Part shown: positions 43,363-56,863 of the stretch, in pieces | How positions within the stretch are numbered: the stretch's first letter is position 1 | Layout: each line of letters opens with the position of its first letter | Source of the DNA: Clitopilus passeckerianus | Lineage: Eukaryota > Basidiomycota > Agaricomycetes > Agaricales > Entolomataceae | NCBI GenBank assembly: GCA_944990035.1 | Contig: CALYLX010000146.1 | Location: forward strand, 682,001 to 746,000 | Length of the DNA: 64,000 bases | Direction: 5' to 3' | The notes under the pieces: model-generated | Seen by the model: only the letters and a program-made list of their open reading frames with translations | Database searches by the model: none | Told to the model about the DNA's origin: nothing | Program-made: the position numbers and the translations under genes

Positions 43363-44034
43363 CCGTAGTGCGTCCTATGTGAAGTTTGAAAGCTGGGGAG
43401 AACTCTTGCAATGGCGGTTGGGAACACCTGGGAGGGTGGCGGCGTGAGAAATACATTGGATGGATGTGCGACCCCGTTTCCAAGCAGACCAATGGAGAGT
43501 ACACTGACCATAAGATGGTACCATCGTGGACGTTGCGTCAAACGACTTCGTTTTCTCGTACTCAGGGGAAGCAAATGATAGATGAACACCTGGTATTCTA
43601 GACCCGAGCAACTTTCGAACGATAAACAAAGGAATGAAGGGCATGGTGGGGAAGAAACAAGGGAGGAGAAAAAGAAGAAAAGATCTGCTATTTCAACACA
43701 TGACGACAGCCTCCTTCCACCTCAACTTTAATGGACAAAAGAGTGTTTAAAAAGAGGGATGGTAAAGGAGAGAAAAGAGCAGAAGATATGGAGATGTATG
43801 AGAGAACTGATGTAAGGATACAGGAAGCGGTAACAGCTGAAAACATCGAGGACATAGAATGTCTTGTCCCTGCACAATCCCGTTACATTGGCCCCAATTC
43901 GTTGCTCTTCTCCGATATAGAATCGCAGACGCTGGCGTGCGACAGTCTTGAAGCACGAAATCCGAGAACGCCGGGAACTGTTGTCCATGGTGGTGTTGTA
44001 TGACAATGAGTAGAAACATTGTGCATTTCAAAGG
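43363..44034. other. spacer upstream of the F-box gene
   Basis: Promoter side of the F-box gene and 3' side of the EST1-like gene. No feature recognised. Confidence 0.5.
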
Positions 44035-47000
44035 TTAGCCGACATTCCCCCAGATATGACGCTGGCCGTTTGGCATTGGTGCAGGATTGAAAGCTTGGGA
44101 GGCATTCAAAGGAATGTTGTTAGGGTGCCCAGTAAACTGTGTGTTGGCGTAGAACCCATTGGACGGTGCATTCAAAGAGTGCATGGGCTGACCCATAAAT
44201 GGTGAAGCACTACCTACTCCATATGAACCGGGGGCTTGTTGCAGCCTCTGAGGCGAAGCTGATGAATATACGAGAGGGTCGGAGAGACCGAGCCTATGAG
44301 TTGGCGGTGAGAGTGTTTGTGACCCTAGTCCGCCCGCAAACCCTCCAGAGGCTATCCGCTGATGTGCACCTGCTCGGAAATTTGGAGATTGGGGAGCGTA
44401 AATTGGGGGTGGTGGGGATCCGGGGGGGTCACGGTGAGAATCCTGGGTAGGGTAGGAGGATGTCCAGCTCGATTGGGACATGTCCATTGACGTTGACATT
44501 GGTTGAGCCTGGCGTTGTCGGAAACTCTGATTGGGTTGGCTGGCAAATCTCAACGACTGCTCGTCTTGAGCGGCTGACCAAATGTTGTGACCGCCACCAC
44601 CCAAGTGGTTGAGGTCTGGGAACAATGCGGGAGCGGTAACTGGGGCTGCGGTCTCTTGTCGCGGCCTTGCTGCCCGGCCACTAAGCATATCATTGACCAG
44701 ATCTTCGGCGGTAGTCCGTGCTGAACCACCAGGAGGGCCAATTGGCCTTGCAAACGGTGACAGGGTTTGTGAATGGGTGGGAGAGAGTTGATGTACGGAT
44801 GTAGGGGGGCTTCGCAAGGGGACGGTATTCACCACAGGTGTCAACTGAGGGGGAGAGGGAAGATTTGAACCCATCACAGGGGAAAGAGAGGCCCTAAACA
44901 AGTTTCATGAGCCAGAGTACAACGCAAATGGTAATGGTCAAACCTTGGATTCCAAACGATCTCTTCGTCGTCTTGTTCTTCTTCGTCATCTCCTCCGTCA
45001 TCAGCCCCATTCACAACATGGAAGATTTCATTCAAGATGTCGTCCTCCGTTCGTGAAGTCGAATCCGTCATGTTACCGTCATCGGGTACCTCTGGTAAAA
45101 CAGGAGCTGGGACAGGAGGTGGACTGTGGTGTTCAATGCGCGCTGTGGATCCGTTCGGTGGTGCTTGAGGGGTCGGTTGTCGAGGCTCAAAGATTCCTTG
45201 TCGAACGTTGTAGATGCCGTAGGACTCAAAAATAGGAGAATTCTGGGAATGGGATTAGCGCCTTCAACTCTTCAAGATTTTATGCAAAGCCACATACCGA
45301 TGCTGCAATCAGCTCCTGCCCATCCTTGAGCAAATCCGCAATCCTCATCAACTCCCAATCATTGGGGTGACGATTCACACCCTCCTCACTGCTAACCCTG
45401 ACATCTCCTATCTGGTTCCTCAACGGCAAAAACCCGCGCATTTCCGTATCTTCATCAAGCTGCACCGTTACCGCAGGCAGCTTATTCGCAGGGAACGTCA
45501 CCGAAAGCGAGGACATGAACTCGACATACGCGTTCCAAAACTGCTTCGTGACAGTGGAATGTTTGCTCAGTCGGAACTTGTTGTCGCGGTGCACTTGCAC
45601 CCCGTCGTTCGCCTTGCTGGCCTGGTATGCGTCAAACTCGTGGTCCTCCATGAGATACCTGAGGTTGGCTTTGAGCCATTTGCTGGCAATCCGCAGACTA
45701 CGCAGCGTTCGCCTGAAAGGGGCTGTGATACGTTGACCGAGGTCGTCTGGGGGTATGTCGCTGGGTAAGGGTGCTTTCAACTCGTCGGATCCCACTTCCA
45801 GGAGGGCACGGTAGATGTTCAGGAGGTTTTCCAAAATCTTCCATTCGATGATTTTCGAGGTGCCGGGGGGTGGAGGTGTCTTCTCAGCGTGATTGTTTGC
45901 GCCAGCTGCAGCAGGGCGTATCATCCGATGCTTCCAGAGAGCACCTTGCGCGATGATGAGGGTGTGCTGAATACTGGCAGCGTTGATGTAACGCCGAGAT
46001 ACAAGGCCGGCGAAGTCATTGGAGACATCCATATTTCGGCGACGAGTTAATGCGTCCATTCTATACCAGCTCGTTAGTAGGGTCGATAAACCTAGAGACT
46101 GCTATACGTACTTGTCCACTCCTTTTTCAAGTCCAATTTTCCACAAAGCATTAAGTGCAAGCATCTTCTCCTTGAAGAGGTCGAGCTGATGGGGTGGTGG
46201 AAGGTCTCTCTTGTCTTGCCTTGAGTGATGCCTCCACTGGTCCAAAGCCTTCGATAAAATGCCGTTCATGTTGTCCAAAGCGGGGTCATAAGGAGATTTG
46301 ATGCAAAGGGCACGATGGTGGTACATGACGGAGACAAAGGGGTCCTTGCGATATGTTGCAAGGATAGCGAGCTGATGATAGGGGTTTCCATCGGAGGGTG
46401 ACAGTAGGGTAGCTTGCTCGTAGCATTGCTGGGCTTTCTCGTAGTTCTTGGGTCTTGAAATCGCATCCGCAGCGTGTCCTCCCCTTCTATTCCGACCTCT
46501 CCTTCCTTCATCTTGGCCCGGCCTGGATCGACCGGGATCACTGTAGAAAGCCCGGTACCGGGCAATATCCCCAAGACAAATCAAAGCCTTGGTGGCCATA
46601 GATATCCATGCCTCGCGCTCTTCCGGAGTTTGAGGGCTGAAGACAGTTGAATTCTCCGGTGGAAATTGGAAGTGGTTCCGTCCATTCGAGCCGCCTCCGC
46701 CCTCGCTACCATCCCCTTGTTGGTGGGCCTCCTCCGCCTCATTGATAATTGCGAGTGCAATGAGCGCCGGTTTTACCTCATTAAGCCCAAAAGATCGCCA
46801 AAGACGAACGAGAAGTTGGTTCCAGAACTTTTCCTCGTCGGCGAGGAACTGCTTGAACCGTTGGAGAAATTTGCGGTGTTCGACAACGTGAGAGTTGTTG
46901 TTGTTGCGGCCGTTTTGAGCCGGAGCATCTTGCTGTGCGTGGTTGGCCTTGTTCTGCATGCTCCTTTCAAGGCTCAAAAGCCGTTGCTTGTATGCGGAGA

Positions 47001-47337
47001 TAAAGGCATAGGATGTTTGCATCCATAGATGCATTTCTGCATCTTTCGATTCCTTCGCATGAGGGTATGTGAGTAGCAGGCTCAGGTACTGTCTTCGGAG
47101 GCTAGGGTAAACACCATTAGCCAGTAGCGCTTCACAGTAGCAAACGCCGAGCAACGCACTTCTTTCGTTGAAAATCGACCTCTCGATCCAGGGGACCTTT
47201 GGCATTCAGAATTTCTTTCAAAGATTGGTGTATACCCTTTGCCTCTCTGGAAGTCAACAATCGGACTAATCAGTGGCGCACAAATTTTGGTCAAGGAGTT
47301 GAACTTACCGGGCAATGGTTGCTGGTTGTTCGGACAT
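44035..47337 (-). CDS. EST1: EST1/SMG7-like protein (14-3-3-like/TPR domain)
   Basis: Family of telomere-length and nonsense-mediated decay factors. The start ATG at 47337 reads MSEQPATIAR, then, after an intron, EAKGIHQSLKEILNAKGPLD and REVDFQRK. A short intron with a GTGCGT donor is followed by NLRRQYLSLLLTYPHAKESK and MHLWMQTSYAFISAYKQRL, the Est1 N-terminal domain. TPR-like helices follow: WISMATKALICLGDIARYRA, then YEKAQQCYEQATLLSPSDGN and HHRALCIKSPYDPALDNMNG. The Est1 DNA/RNA-binding region covers NLLNIYRALLEVGSDE and LRYLMEDHEFDAYQA. An acidic stretch (GADDGGDDEEEQDDEE) and a long Pro/Ser/Gln-rich tail ending GQRHIWGNVG complete it. At least five introns. Whether it acts at telomeres, in mRNA decay or both is not decided by sequence. 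Confidence 0.82.
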
Positions 47338-47689
47338 TGTGTATGTGGCGAGAGTTCGGATTTAATGCACCAATTCCATTATCAAAGAGTCGAATAGAAG
47401 GGAGATTGTTGCCTTCAATGGCTGTAAGCAGCTTGGAAGATATGAGAAAACGTAAAGCCGAGTCAGCGAATGCAATGGCCGTCTGCCGATGATGAAAGTC
47501 AGGTCCTGTCATGCAACTACCGTGGGAACATCTCTCCATTCAAAAATATCGTGATCCAAAAAAGCGAATATATATTCCAGTACTTGAGACTATAAGATTG
47601 TATGTAGCGTATAAAGAGTAGAGATCGTCATGTCGTCGTGAGATATAGGAGAAGAAAAGAACACGAGAAAGTGAGATACATGTACAGCC
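47338..47689. other. spacer between EST1-like and SNF2-family genes
   Basis: Promoter side of the EST1-like gene and 3' side of the next gene. No feature recognised. Confidence 0.5.
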
Positions 47690-50600
47690 TCAATCATCTT
47701 CGTCGTCGTCGTCCCTTGCCCCAGGTCGGAACAGCGCCAGGAGTTCGTTCATGTTCAGACGCAGGCCCTTGATCTTGTCTCCACTCAGTGCAGCCTCGGC
47801 AAGAGCCCGCTTCTTGTCCTGGAGCTAGAGAAATCACGGCATCGTATCAGCTCCCTTCCCAGCGCCGAAACCAGAGAAACCTTACATCTAGAATTCGGTC
47901 TTCCACAGTCTTGTCAATCTTCAGTTTGTAGATATTCACATCCTTCGTCTGGCCAACGCGATGGGCTCGATCAAAGGCCTGGTCCTAGAATAGTGAAACT
48001 CTTAGCATGGTCTTAGTCCAATTAGCTGATCATCAGCCTACCTCCAGAGCAGGGTTCCACCACAGATCAACCAGAATGACATTATTACAAGCGGTGAGAT
48101 TGAGACCTTGGGTGGACAGGGGTAAGCTCGGAAGGATCTTATGTTGCCAGAAATAATGTCACTAACCCGTGCTGCCAGCCTTAAAAGAAATCAAGATTAG
48201 TCGAACCCGAGTGCTATTCCTGATCGTTGTGAGCGAGGCCTCTCTAGACTTTGCATCCATGGAGCCGTCATCTAATGAACACGCATATTATTAGTACACG
48301 CCATCAAATCATCTACGAAGACTTACATCGGACATATTGGATACCCTTCTCCTTCAAGAACGGCTCAATCAAATCCAGCATCTTCGTGAATTGCGAGAAG
48401 ATGATCGTCTTGTCTTGAGATTCCGACCTCTCATCTATCTGTTTGAGCAGTTCCAGGATCTTCCTCACTTTCGCAGAACTGGGCCTCTCGCGTTCCGCAT
48501 TCTTCGCCATCAGTGCCAGAGGTGCACAATCCACGCAATGGGTGGTCGATGCGCCATTGCTGACTCGGATTCTAAATCACAGTCAGTCGGTTGTAACAGA
48601 AAAGACAGGTAGACACATACTCTATGCGACACATCTGGCAGGTTTTCGTGACACCGAGCTGCCCGAACATGTCCGCAAGGTCATCGGCCTCTGCGTCGTC
48701 GTCGTCGTTCTTCTTTGACTTGGGCTCAACCGCATCCAGATCCGCTTTGTAATCTTCAGCAACAAGCATTGGGTGATTACAAGCTGTGCCATAGTTCAGC
48801 CTCCAGTGTACGTATTATCAACGGGACAGTACCTCACCTTGGCGAAGACGAAGGAGGAGAAGCAGAGCAGAAATGTAACCACTTCCACTCAAGCCATTTC
48901 CGGAGTCAGATTGCTTCATGAGTTTCTTCAACATCTCATCCATCTTGCCTTCCAACTGATCGTAGAAGGCCTGCTCCGACCTATCGAATGCGCAGGGTAC
49001 AACGTTGACGGTACGTTTAGGAAGCTCAATAATGGCTTTGCCATTCAATAACTGGTCCTTGCGACGTCGAAGCATGACTTGCTTGAGTATGATCTTAGGA
49101 CGATAGGAAGTAGAGTCAGACGATCAGATAGCCTAGAATTTGTTGGACATACTTGTAATCTCTTCATCGCCCGAGCAGCACCACGCCCATTCTTGACTGG
49201 TTTAGCAATGGTATTGTCAAACTCGATCCAGTTGTTCAAAGGCTTTATTCTCAGGAAGTTGAAGAGTGAATACAGCTCCGTAACCTCATTTTGCCTGAGA
49301 TAGAGGTTACTCAAACGACAACACCATGCATAGATAACCAGCTTACATGGGTGTTCCAGTCAAAGCCCATCGGAATTTGGCTTCTAGTGCGCAGCAAGCA
49401 ATGGCGCCTTTGGTTTTCCTGTTCTTGATATTATGCGCCTCATCTGTTACTAAAGTTCGGACTTGTCATCGTGAATACGGTAATGGTGCTGCCTACCAAG
49501 GACAACCCTGAACCACTTGACGCCAAAAAGAGCAGACTTGCCCTTAGGCTTAGCCTTCTTCGGCTTTGTTACAGCCAAAGTTCGGCCAAACCCAGATGAT
49601 TCCGAGTCGTCATCGCTGTCAGCCGATGATTTCTTCTTTTTAAACGCTAGCTGAGCTTGAGACTCGTCCTTGGCACCGGCTTGATGGACCTCGTATTCTG
49701 ACTTGACGACGTCGTACGTTGTAACAATGACACGATGCTTTCGGAGGGTCATTGGGTCTATCAGTCGATTTAGAAACGTAAGCTCTAAAGCATGTATCGT
49801 AAATCATACCGTTAGTCCTAGAAGTTCCGTGGTGAACATGGACTGTTACATCCTCGGTCATCTTGTTGATTTCATCGGCCCATTGATGAGCAAGGGCGAG
49901 CGGGCAAACGACCCTATGAACGGTATTAGAGCCGTCCGTGGCAAGAGGGATCACACTTACAGGGTAGCAGCAGCGTATCCCTCATTTTGGTCGCTCTTCT
50001 TGGCCCGGTTCTCTACAATCCGCGTTAGCGTCTGGATGGTTTTGCCCAGACTACGGAGGTAATCAGAAACAAGTTTGAGAAGGACACCATCACAAGTGAA
50101 CGTACCCCATGTCGTCTGCAAGGATTCCGCCATGCCTCTTCTTTGAAACGTCTTCACGGTCTGCCATCCATTTGCGACCAAGGATCTGATGCGGCAAAAG
50201 CTTGATTCCTGGCTTGAATCCTTTGACATAGGCATCCTCGTCGTCGATCTCAGTTTCAATGTCGTTCATTCCGCCACTCATGAGATCTCGAAGAGCCTGG
50301 TCAGCATCGTTTGGTGCCATGTAGGCATTCTCAGATGGCAAAGAGTCGGTGGGAGAAAGCAAGCCGCCATCCTGGCGTGAGGTGAGCTAAAGGGAAATAT
50401 CTAGTAGTTGGTAGACTTACTAGAGGTGTGTAAGGCTTTTTGTAGAATGGAGGGGTGGGAAGGTCATTGTTTGATGGTATGCGAATGGGTACCCCCGCAG
50501 ATGGCTTTGACTGGAAACCAGGTTGCCCGATTTGTCCATTCAATACAGCTGGCCTTAGCGGAACGAATCCTGCGTTTGACCTGAATTTTGTATGAGAGAC

Positions 50601-50979
50601 GTCAGCAGTGATAGTCCATTGGGGCCTCACTGAGCATTGAAAGCGCCGACTCTGGGGGCAGCAACAGGAGAATCATCCTCTTCTTCATCGTCGGAGATGA
50701 GGACGGGCGGTCCAGTATTACGATGCTGGTGTATCTGAGGAATCCCAGCGCTTGAGGCACCTGAGCTTGAAGCAACAGACTGAAAAGCATAGATCGTGAG
50801 TCAAATAAAGTGCGGAACCATTCTGACGCGTACAGTGGGTTTGCTCGACTGCCGTGGCTCAATCGTTTGCAGGTCTGGATAGAGCTGGGTGTTTCCCATG
50901 AGATGAGCTCGTCTGGAAAGGCTTCAGAACCCTGCCGGTAGCTAAATAATAAATATTCTTACATCCGTTCGACAGGCAT
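47690..50979 (-). CDS. SNF2-family DNA-dependent ATPase (Rad5/16, Uls1-like)
   Basis: Nuclear DNA translocase. The start is the ATG at 50979 (MPVERIRAHLMGNTQLYPDL after splicing). An N-terminal region with an acidic patch (LISDDEEEDDSP) is followed by LLPHQILGRKWMADRE. Helicase motif I is split by an intron: GGILADDMG joined to LGKTIQTLTR. Motif II is FRVVL joined to DEAHNIKN; motif III is RWALTGTPM joined to QNEVTELYSLFNFLR. VMLRRRKDQLLNGKAIIELP starts the inter-lobe part. A Cys pair insert CQMCRID, then HCVDCAPLAL, looks like a small zinc finger at the RING position of Rad5/Rad16-type proteins. The C-terminal lobe has [59 protein letters not shown]. Ends FRPGARDDDDED at 47690. More than ten introns. 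Subfamily assignment is tentative. Confidence 0.85.
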
Positions 50980-51415
50980 CGCGGGCTAGAAGTTCCAGCA
51001 AGACGAGATGGGTGATGAAAGGAAAGTTCAGTGGTTGAGTAGGGTTGCTTTGGCGAAGTCGCGTCCTAATTATATGGTCACGTGATGCAGTTCATTTCCG
51101 TACACGTTTTTCGACCCTGATCGCGTTTTGTTAAGAAACAAAGGTCTGACGGCGAACTCATTGACAGGCAGGAAAACAGAAGCCGCAACAGGAACCTCAG
51201 CATTGTTCTTTGACTTTGTTCTCAAACCTGATGAATAGGCGGACCAACAAAACCACTCTAACCACGTCCTTAGTTTCCGAGACCCTTGCCAAGTTGAGAC
51301 TTCATGAGTCCAAATGAGTCAATTGAGTCAACCTGGATGCTATAGTGGTGGGTTTGATAAAATTAAAAAGCGGACTACCGGGTTATGGAAAAAAGTGTGT
51401 GACCACTTGGCCTTA
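50980..51415. other. spacer between SNF2-family and USP-like genes
   Basis: Promoter side of the SNF2 gene. Short chance frames only; no feature recognised. Confidence 0.5.
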
Positions 51416-53940
51416 TTATCTGCTTTTAGTAGAAGACGTTCGACTGGTCGTTGCACCGGCAGCCCTCTCTCCTTCCCCAGAAGGTTTCTGGCCTGCGACC
51501 TTAGCCGCCAACTCTGGAGGAAGCTGGGACAAAAAGGTCTGATTGGCTTCTTCGACGGTATCCTATAGGGTATATGAGTCCCATTCTCGAAGAAGCATTC
51601 ATATAGACACCTACAGCAAATATTTTAGGCCAGGCTAATGGGGCATTAATTTCCTCATCTGAGACGCATCGGCTGTAGATCAGGAGGTAGGGTCCTGCTG
51701 CGAGATGTATGCCAGTAGGGTCGGTGAGCACAGTTTCTTCCGAAACCTAAAACAAGGAGAGGTCAGCGAAAGAATCTTGAACAAGACGAGGAGCTGACCT
51801 CTGTGACAGCGCAATCAAGTGTCTTCCACCATGCGCCATGGTTATCTTGAACATATGAGTAAACCTGCTTCCTTCCAGGCAAACCTGTATGCATGAGGAC
51901 AGCACGAAGGTCATACTATGACAGATGCACAAAGTTAACAACGAGAAGAGTTAGACACTGAGCATCGACAGGCTTACGCGATGCTGCTGCAGTTCCGGAC
52001 AGTCAAAGACTTTCAGCAAGTCAGCCTGCAGCTCCTCAACCCTCTGGTCAACATCTAGAAATGGAATGAGCTGACATCTTTCGTATCTCGTCTATAAATC
52101 CTTACGCTGCGCTCCATTTATGATGAGGTCGAGAATCTCTTGAAGCGATTGCCTAGTCTTCTTCAGGTCCGCCTCTCGTTCTGGATCGCCATTCGACTGA
52201 GCAACATGTTCGTAGTAGTACAAGGTATTCCTCAAATCCGCCATCGTATCCCGTCCCTGTACAAAAACATCAGTTCACCATGGAGGTTGAAAGTAGAAAG
52301 CGCAATCTCCTCACATTGTGCCGCAGGATGAAATCTCTCTGTTTTGTAAGATCTTTGATCTCAGCTATCATCTCGTTCTCCTTCTGCCTTTTCTCGTTCA
52401 CAAGAGTCACATTTTCCTGGAGGAACCTGTCCAAGTAGAACGTCTTTGGGAAACTGAACGGCTTGGGCGAGGATTTGGTAGTTGCGAATGCGGATGAATA
52501 GCCTTGTGAAGAGTATCCGGGCGGTTTAGGTGCCCGTTCCAGAGAGAACAGGAGCACTTCGGATGGACTCGCTATTACGTCGTGTCTGGAGTGGCCGTTC
52601 TCGTACTTCGATAGTGTTGACGCGAGTTTCGATATTAAGTTGTTCGAGCTGCCTTCCCCTACTTCCACAGGAACGTACGGGCTGCGTTCGGTTTGTGGGT
52701 TAATGATGTATTCATTGTCTTTGCACTCGACCTCTGTATGTGCAAAATTGAACAAATTGGGTAATCTGAAAAACAAAAAAGTCAGGCATTGGCGACAGGC
52801 ACCTCCAGCGCACAGACGTACACTCGACCCTCTGGATCATCGTCACTTAAAGCATGTCGGCCACCCAGGTGGGTTTCTAGGAGCTCAGAGAGCTTCACCA
52901 AGAACTCTGTACACATTGAACAACAGTAAACAACCCGTGAATATGGAGTCCTCACCAGTTGTACGTCTTGGCAGCGAATCAGTCGCCCCATTCCAAGGAG
53001 TTGGCTCCAGAGACGGCACTGCCTCCTTGTCAACGATAGAGGAGAGAACAGCGCGATCGAGGTTTGTGAAGAGTTCGACCAAATGCCAAATAGAGCTAGC
53101 TGAGAGAAATCATGAGCGGACAGGGTATTTGTTGCTCAAGAGCCAAAAGTCACGCACGTCTTGTTTCCTGAGGAGGCCTACCAACATCTGGAAGCTCTAG
53201 CTTTGACACAGCTTGGCGGACTTGTGGAACGGAAAAAAGGGCTTGGACCACCTGAACGGCTCAGTCGACGGGAGTAGGGAGATCACTAAATGAACCTACG
53301 AGGGCTGCGTACACGATGGTGCTGGTGTCGGGGCGAAGAGAGATGGGTCTAAAGCATATGAGTTGGAGTACTTTTCAGCAAGATGTTTTACATACCGCTG
53401 CCCTTCCCTTAAGGTATCCTCCATGGGATATATTTCCAACTCATCATCGTTATTGTGGAAGTCAGCAAGGCTTGCCTGGATTGCATGATCCAGAGAAGCG
53501 TCGTTATGTTGAGTGGTTTCGGGGGGCTGATTCGACGGGTTAACGAGCCTGCGACAACGCCTAGCAAGAATACGCACTTTATCTGAAGCCAAAGTGACCT
53601 GCCAGTTAGGATCCGGCTCCCGATTGCTTGGTCCAAACTGGACAGCTTTCTGTGCTTGATCTGTGTAGTATTTGGCCGTATCTTCGTCCTCTTGGGTAAG
53701 GTCAATGACATTTGCCGGATCTGGGGCTACCGTTCTGGAGGTGTGGACTTCCACTCGTGGCTCTTCCTGCTCTGGCACCACATCTCCGTTGAAAAATGCA
53801 TCAGCTGCCCTCTGTAAATCTCCGTACTTCCGTAGGACTCGTCGAGCCTCTTCTGGCCCAAGAGTGCCTCCAGTCAAGCTTTGAAGGGATTCCACATCTT
53901 CACGCTCTTTGGCATCTTGTTCAGGTGTTATAGCAGTCAT
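51416..53940 (-). CDS. USP-like protein, apparently catalytically dead
   Basis: Start ATG at 53940: MTAITPEQDAKEREDVESLQ. Residues about 14-52 form a UBA-like fold (LGPEEARRVLRKYGDLQRAA, then DAFFNGD). A ubiquitin-interacting motif follows (LDHAIQASLADF). The peptidase domain begins RPISLRPDTSTIVYAALVV, then QALFSVPQVRQAVS, aligning with the Cys box of USP25/28-type enzymes, but no Cys is present where the nucleophile is expected. Further pieces: FNFAHTEVECKDNEYIINPQ, SLERAPKPPGYSSQG, SFPKTFYLDRFLQENV, then a long helical segment (LVNEKRQKENEMIAEIKDL). The His box reads HGAWWKTLDCAVTEVSEETV, with Cys where His normally stands, and ends GPYLLIYSR. The tail ends RTSSTKSR. It could act as a ubiquitin-binding scaffold. 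Many introns; splice calls by eye. Confidence 0.7.
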
Positions 53941-54195
53941 TACAAGGATTGAGGGGAGAAGAAGCTGAGATAGTCAAAACTATGATTGCATTCCAATTCA
54001 AAAGAGTGCCCACAGTATCAAGGAAAGCCCCAAAGTGGCTGTGCTTCTAATTCCTTCACCCGCTCGCTTGAAAGCCGAAAGCGAACGTGTGGACAGCCAG
54101 AGATTTGGCCAGTCATCATGACCTTCATAGGCTCTTTCGAGTCAACAGCGGAGTACATTACATCAAGCTACATACAAACCAGTGCCCTATACCCC

Positions 54196-56863
54196 TCAAC
54201 CTTGTCCTTCTTCAGTCCCATAAGCATTACTCTTATGCTTGGGCGTAAACGACCAGTTTTCAGGAGGTGGCCCTAGGAACATCTCAGATATCTTGACCCA
54301 GTCGTTGCTATCCGGACTTGAAAGAAGAGTTTCTGTAGTTAAGTTAGCTTGAAACTCCTTGGCCCGGGCTAATTTTATATTAAGCGTACCAAGCTCGTCA
54401 CGGCCACGGAACGCAGGAGCACGGTCGTTGATTCGACCAGGCAGTGTTTCAAGCAGGCCGATAGGAATATATCTGTATTGAAAGGATAGTGCTTCGCAGA
54501 GGTATCTTCTCGTTGTGTTGACACCAGCAGTGTCGGTACCAAAGTGACTCAGACCGAACTCCGCATACTGTGGAACGGACATGAATACAACAAAGACTGA
54601 AATGAGGAACCGACGAACCGATCTTATGAGATCCAGCCGTTCACGAGAGCTGATATCCCATTCTCTCCGCTCTTTGATCTCGGTGAATATCCAAGGCTTG
54701 ATGAGGGCGCCTCGTCCGATCATTATGCCGTCCACTTTGGACCTCTCGATCTTCTCCCAGTAATCTTGTGATGAGAACACATCTCCACCACCAAATATCG
54801 GTATCGTAGGCACTAGAAAGGTGGCGTTGCTGAGAAGTTGAAAACATCCTTCAGAAACAAAGACTCACAATCGTCGTCTGCCTCCTTTGCGCGCACGGCC
54901 TCGACACATTCCTTGATGTAGTCCCAATCCGCCAGTCGGGTGTAACGCTGCTGCCGCGTGCGACCATGAAGCTGAAAGTGTTTCAGTAAAGGGGTCCTGT
55001 GAATGTGCATACGAAGCTGCCTAGTACCGTGATGCAGCCTGGTCCCCACTCTGCCGCAGCGCGAGGCATCAGTTTGTGAGCATTATTCTTCCCATCTTTG
55101 ACTCCTGTTCTCAATTTGACAGTGACTGGTATTTCGCCCAGAGCCTTATTCATGCCAATAAGGATCTTTCCGAGCTTGCCTGCATTATCTAGGACTGGAA
55201 GTAGTCACTGTTAGCCTAAGAACATGTTGGCTCTGGTGCACACTTACGTGCAGACCCGCTGCCTTGCTTGAAAACAAGGTCAATTGGGCAGCCACAGTTG
55301 ACATCAACGAAGTCGATGCCGCCACCACACTCCTTTGCGAGGATTTCAGCTGTGGGAACCAATGTGGCAGGTTTGTTCCCAGCAACCTGAACGCCGAAGA
55401 TGGATTCCGAGGGGTGCCTCCTGACAAGGGACCATTCTTCTCTGGAGCCTTGGAGGAAGGAAAGGGCCAGGCCCACTGTAAGCATGATCAGCGGCGTAGA
55501 GGACAATGTAGGCAGTAGTAGCATACTTTCTCCGCAAGTAATGTCTGCCCCATACTTCACGCAGAGTCGGCGGAAGGGCTATAGTACGAGTGATCATGAG
55601 TTAAACGTGGCGCAAAGCTAGACACGTTGTGCATGCATACCAGGTTTCCAACAGTGGTGAGGGGTGCTAGGTCTGCAACAGCGATTAGTTTGGTGCGAAT
55701 ACAAGAAAGCCGACACTCACATGTCTTTCCCGCCCAGTGTAACCGTTTCTTCTCACTAAAACGCACGGGAACATCTGGACTATCGACTTGGGATGTCGAT
55801 GTTGGGTCTCCAGTGCGCTTCCTGACAAGTGCATCACCCTCTTCCACTGGTTCTGACGGTTCTTCCATCACGGTGTCCCCACCAGGAGCAGCTGGTTGTT
55901 CGGGTTCAGTGACGACCATGGCATCACTTGCAATAGCCGCCTTTGGTTTTTGTTCGTCATTTCCTCGTTCTTGAACTTCCTTCACGTATACGTCTGCAAT
56001 CGGAGTAGGATACTGTATTCTGGTCAGCACCAGCCTCTAGCTATTGGAATGGGTAAGCAAACCTTCCTGCTCTTCAGTTGCTTTTGCACGACGTTTCCAA
56101 CGTAATTGAGCTCGGTATGGGCAACTGCCGATGTTGCCCTCTTTTCCTCATCAATAACGAGTTGGAGGTCTCCTTGCTCGTCCTTTCTTATGTGATTTCC
56201 AAGAAAGCGGCATTTGTAGCCATACCTTATGCAAGGATTAGGAAGGCCGTTGAGGATCAACATGGCGTCGGACTCACTTGCAATCACCAGACTCATTGAA
56301 AACTGTACATGTTGTTTGAGGGTCGAGCGACGGGGCGAGTGGCTCCTCAGTAGATGGTTCTGGGTATGAAACGAAAGGAGGTTCTGCGTGAAAAGTGATG
56401 GTTTGGAGACCAGGTAGGTCTTTTGGTTTTGCGGCCAGGTAAGCAGCTATATCATGGCTGAAGCGACATCTATTTTCGGAGATTGGGAGAGTTTCGAAAA
56501 ACACCTGTAAGGCACTCACTGTGACCCGTGTTCGCAGATTTTCCCGTTGCCAATAGAGAAGCAAAGATCGAAGTCGTCCTTGACCTTTGCGAATCTCCGT
56601 CCTTTGTTGGCCCCTCGTTGAGCCTTTTTCTCTTCTTTCGTCATTTTTCGTCTAGAAGGGCCACCATTTTGCTCGTCTCTGAGGTCTCGAGCATCCTTCT
56701 TCTGAGTGTGCGCGGTTTTCCCTTCGGCCGCGTCGTCGTCCGGTAGGGGTTCAACACTCTTGGTAGCGAGGAGGTACCTGCCAAATTATTGTAAGATGTG
56801 CCGCATGCCAGTAAACATCTCTTACTCTTGTTTGACTGGTGCTGTCCCTGGTGGATGGTTCAT
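54196..56863 (-). CDS. DUS3: tRNA-dihydrouridine(47) synthase Dus3
   Basis: FMN enzyme that reduces uridine 47 in tRNA variable loops. Start ATG at 56863 ([12 protein letters not shown], spliced to [20 protein letters not shown]). Two CCCH zinc fingers mark Dus3: [20 protein letters not shown] (across an intron) and [18 protein letters not shown] followed by LGNH. Catalytic core: [20 protein letters not shown], then ADITCGESM, and [32 protein letters not shown] (catalytic Cys in NCGCP), [38 protein letters not shown] and [18 protein letters not shown], then [17 protein letters not shown]. The C-terminus is [17 protein letters not shown] at 54196. At least ten exons; frame intact. Confidence 0.93.
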
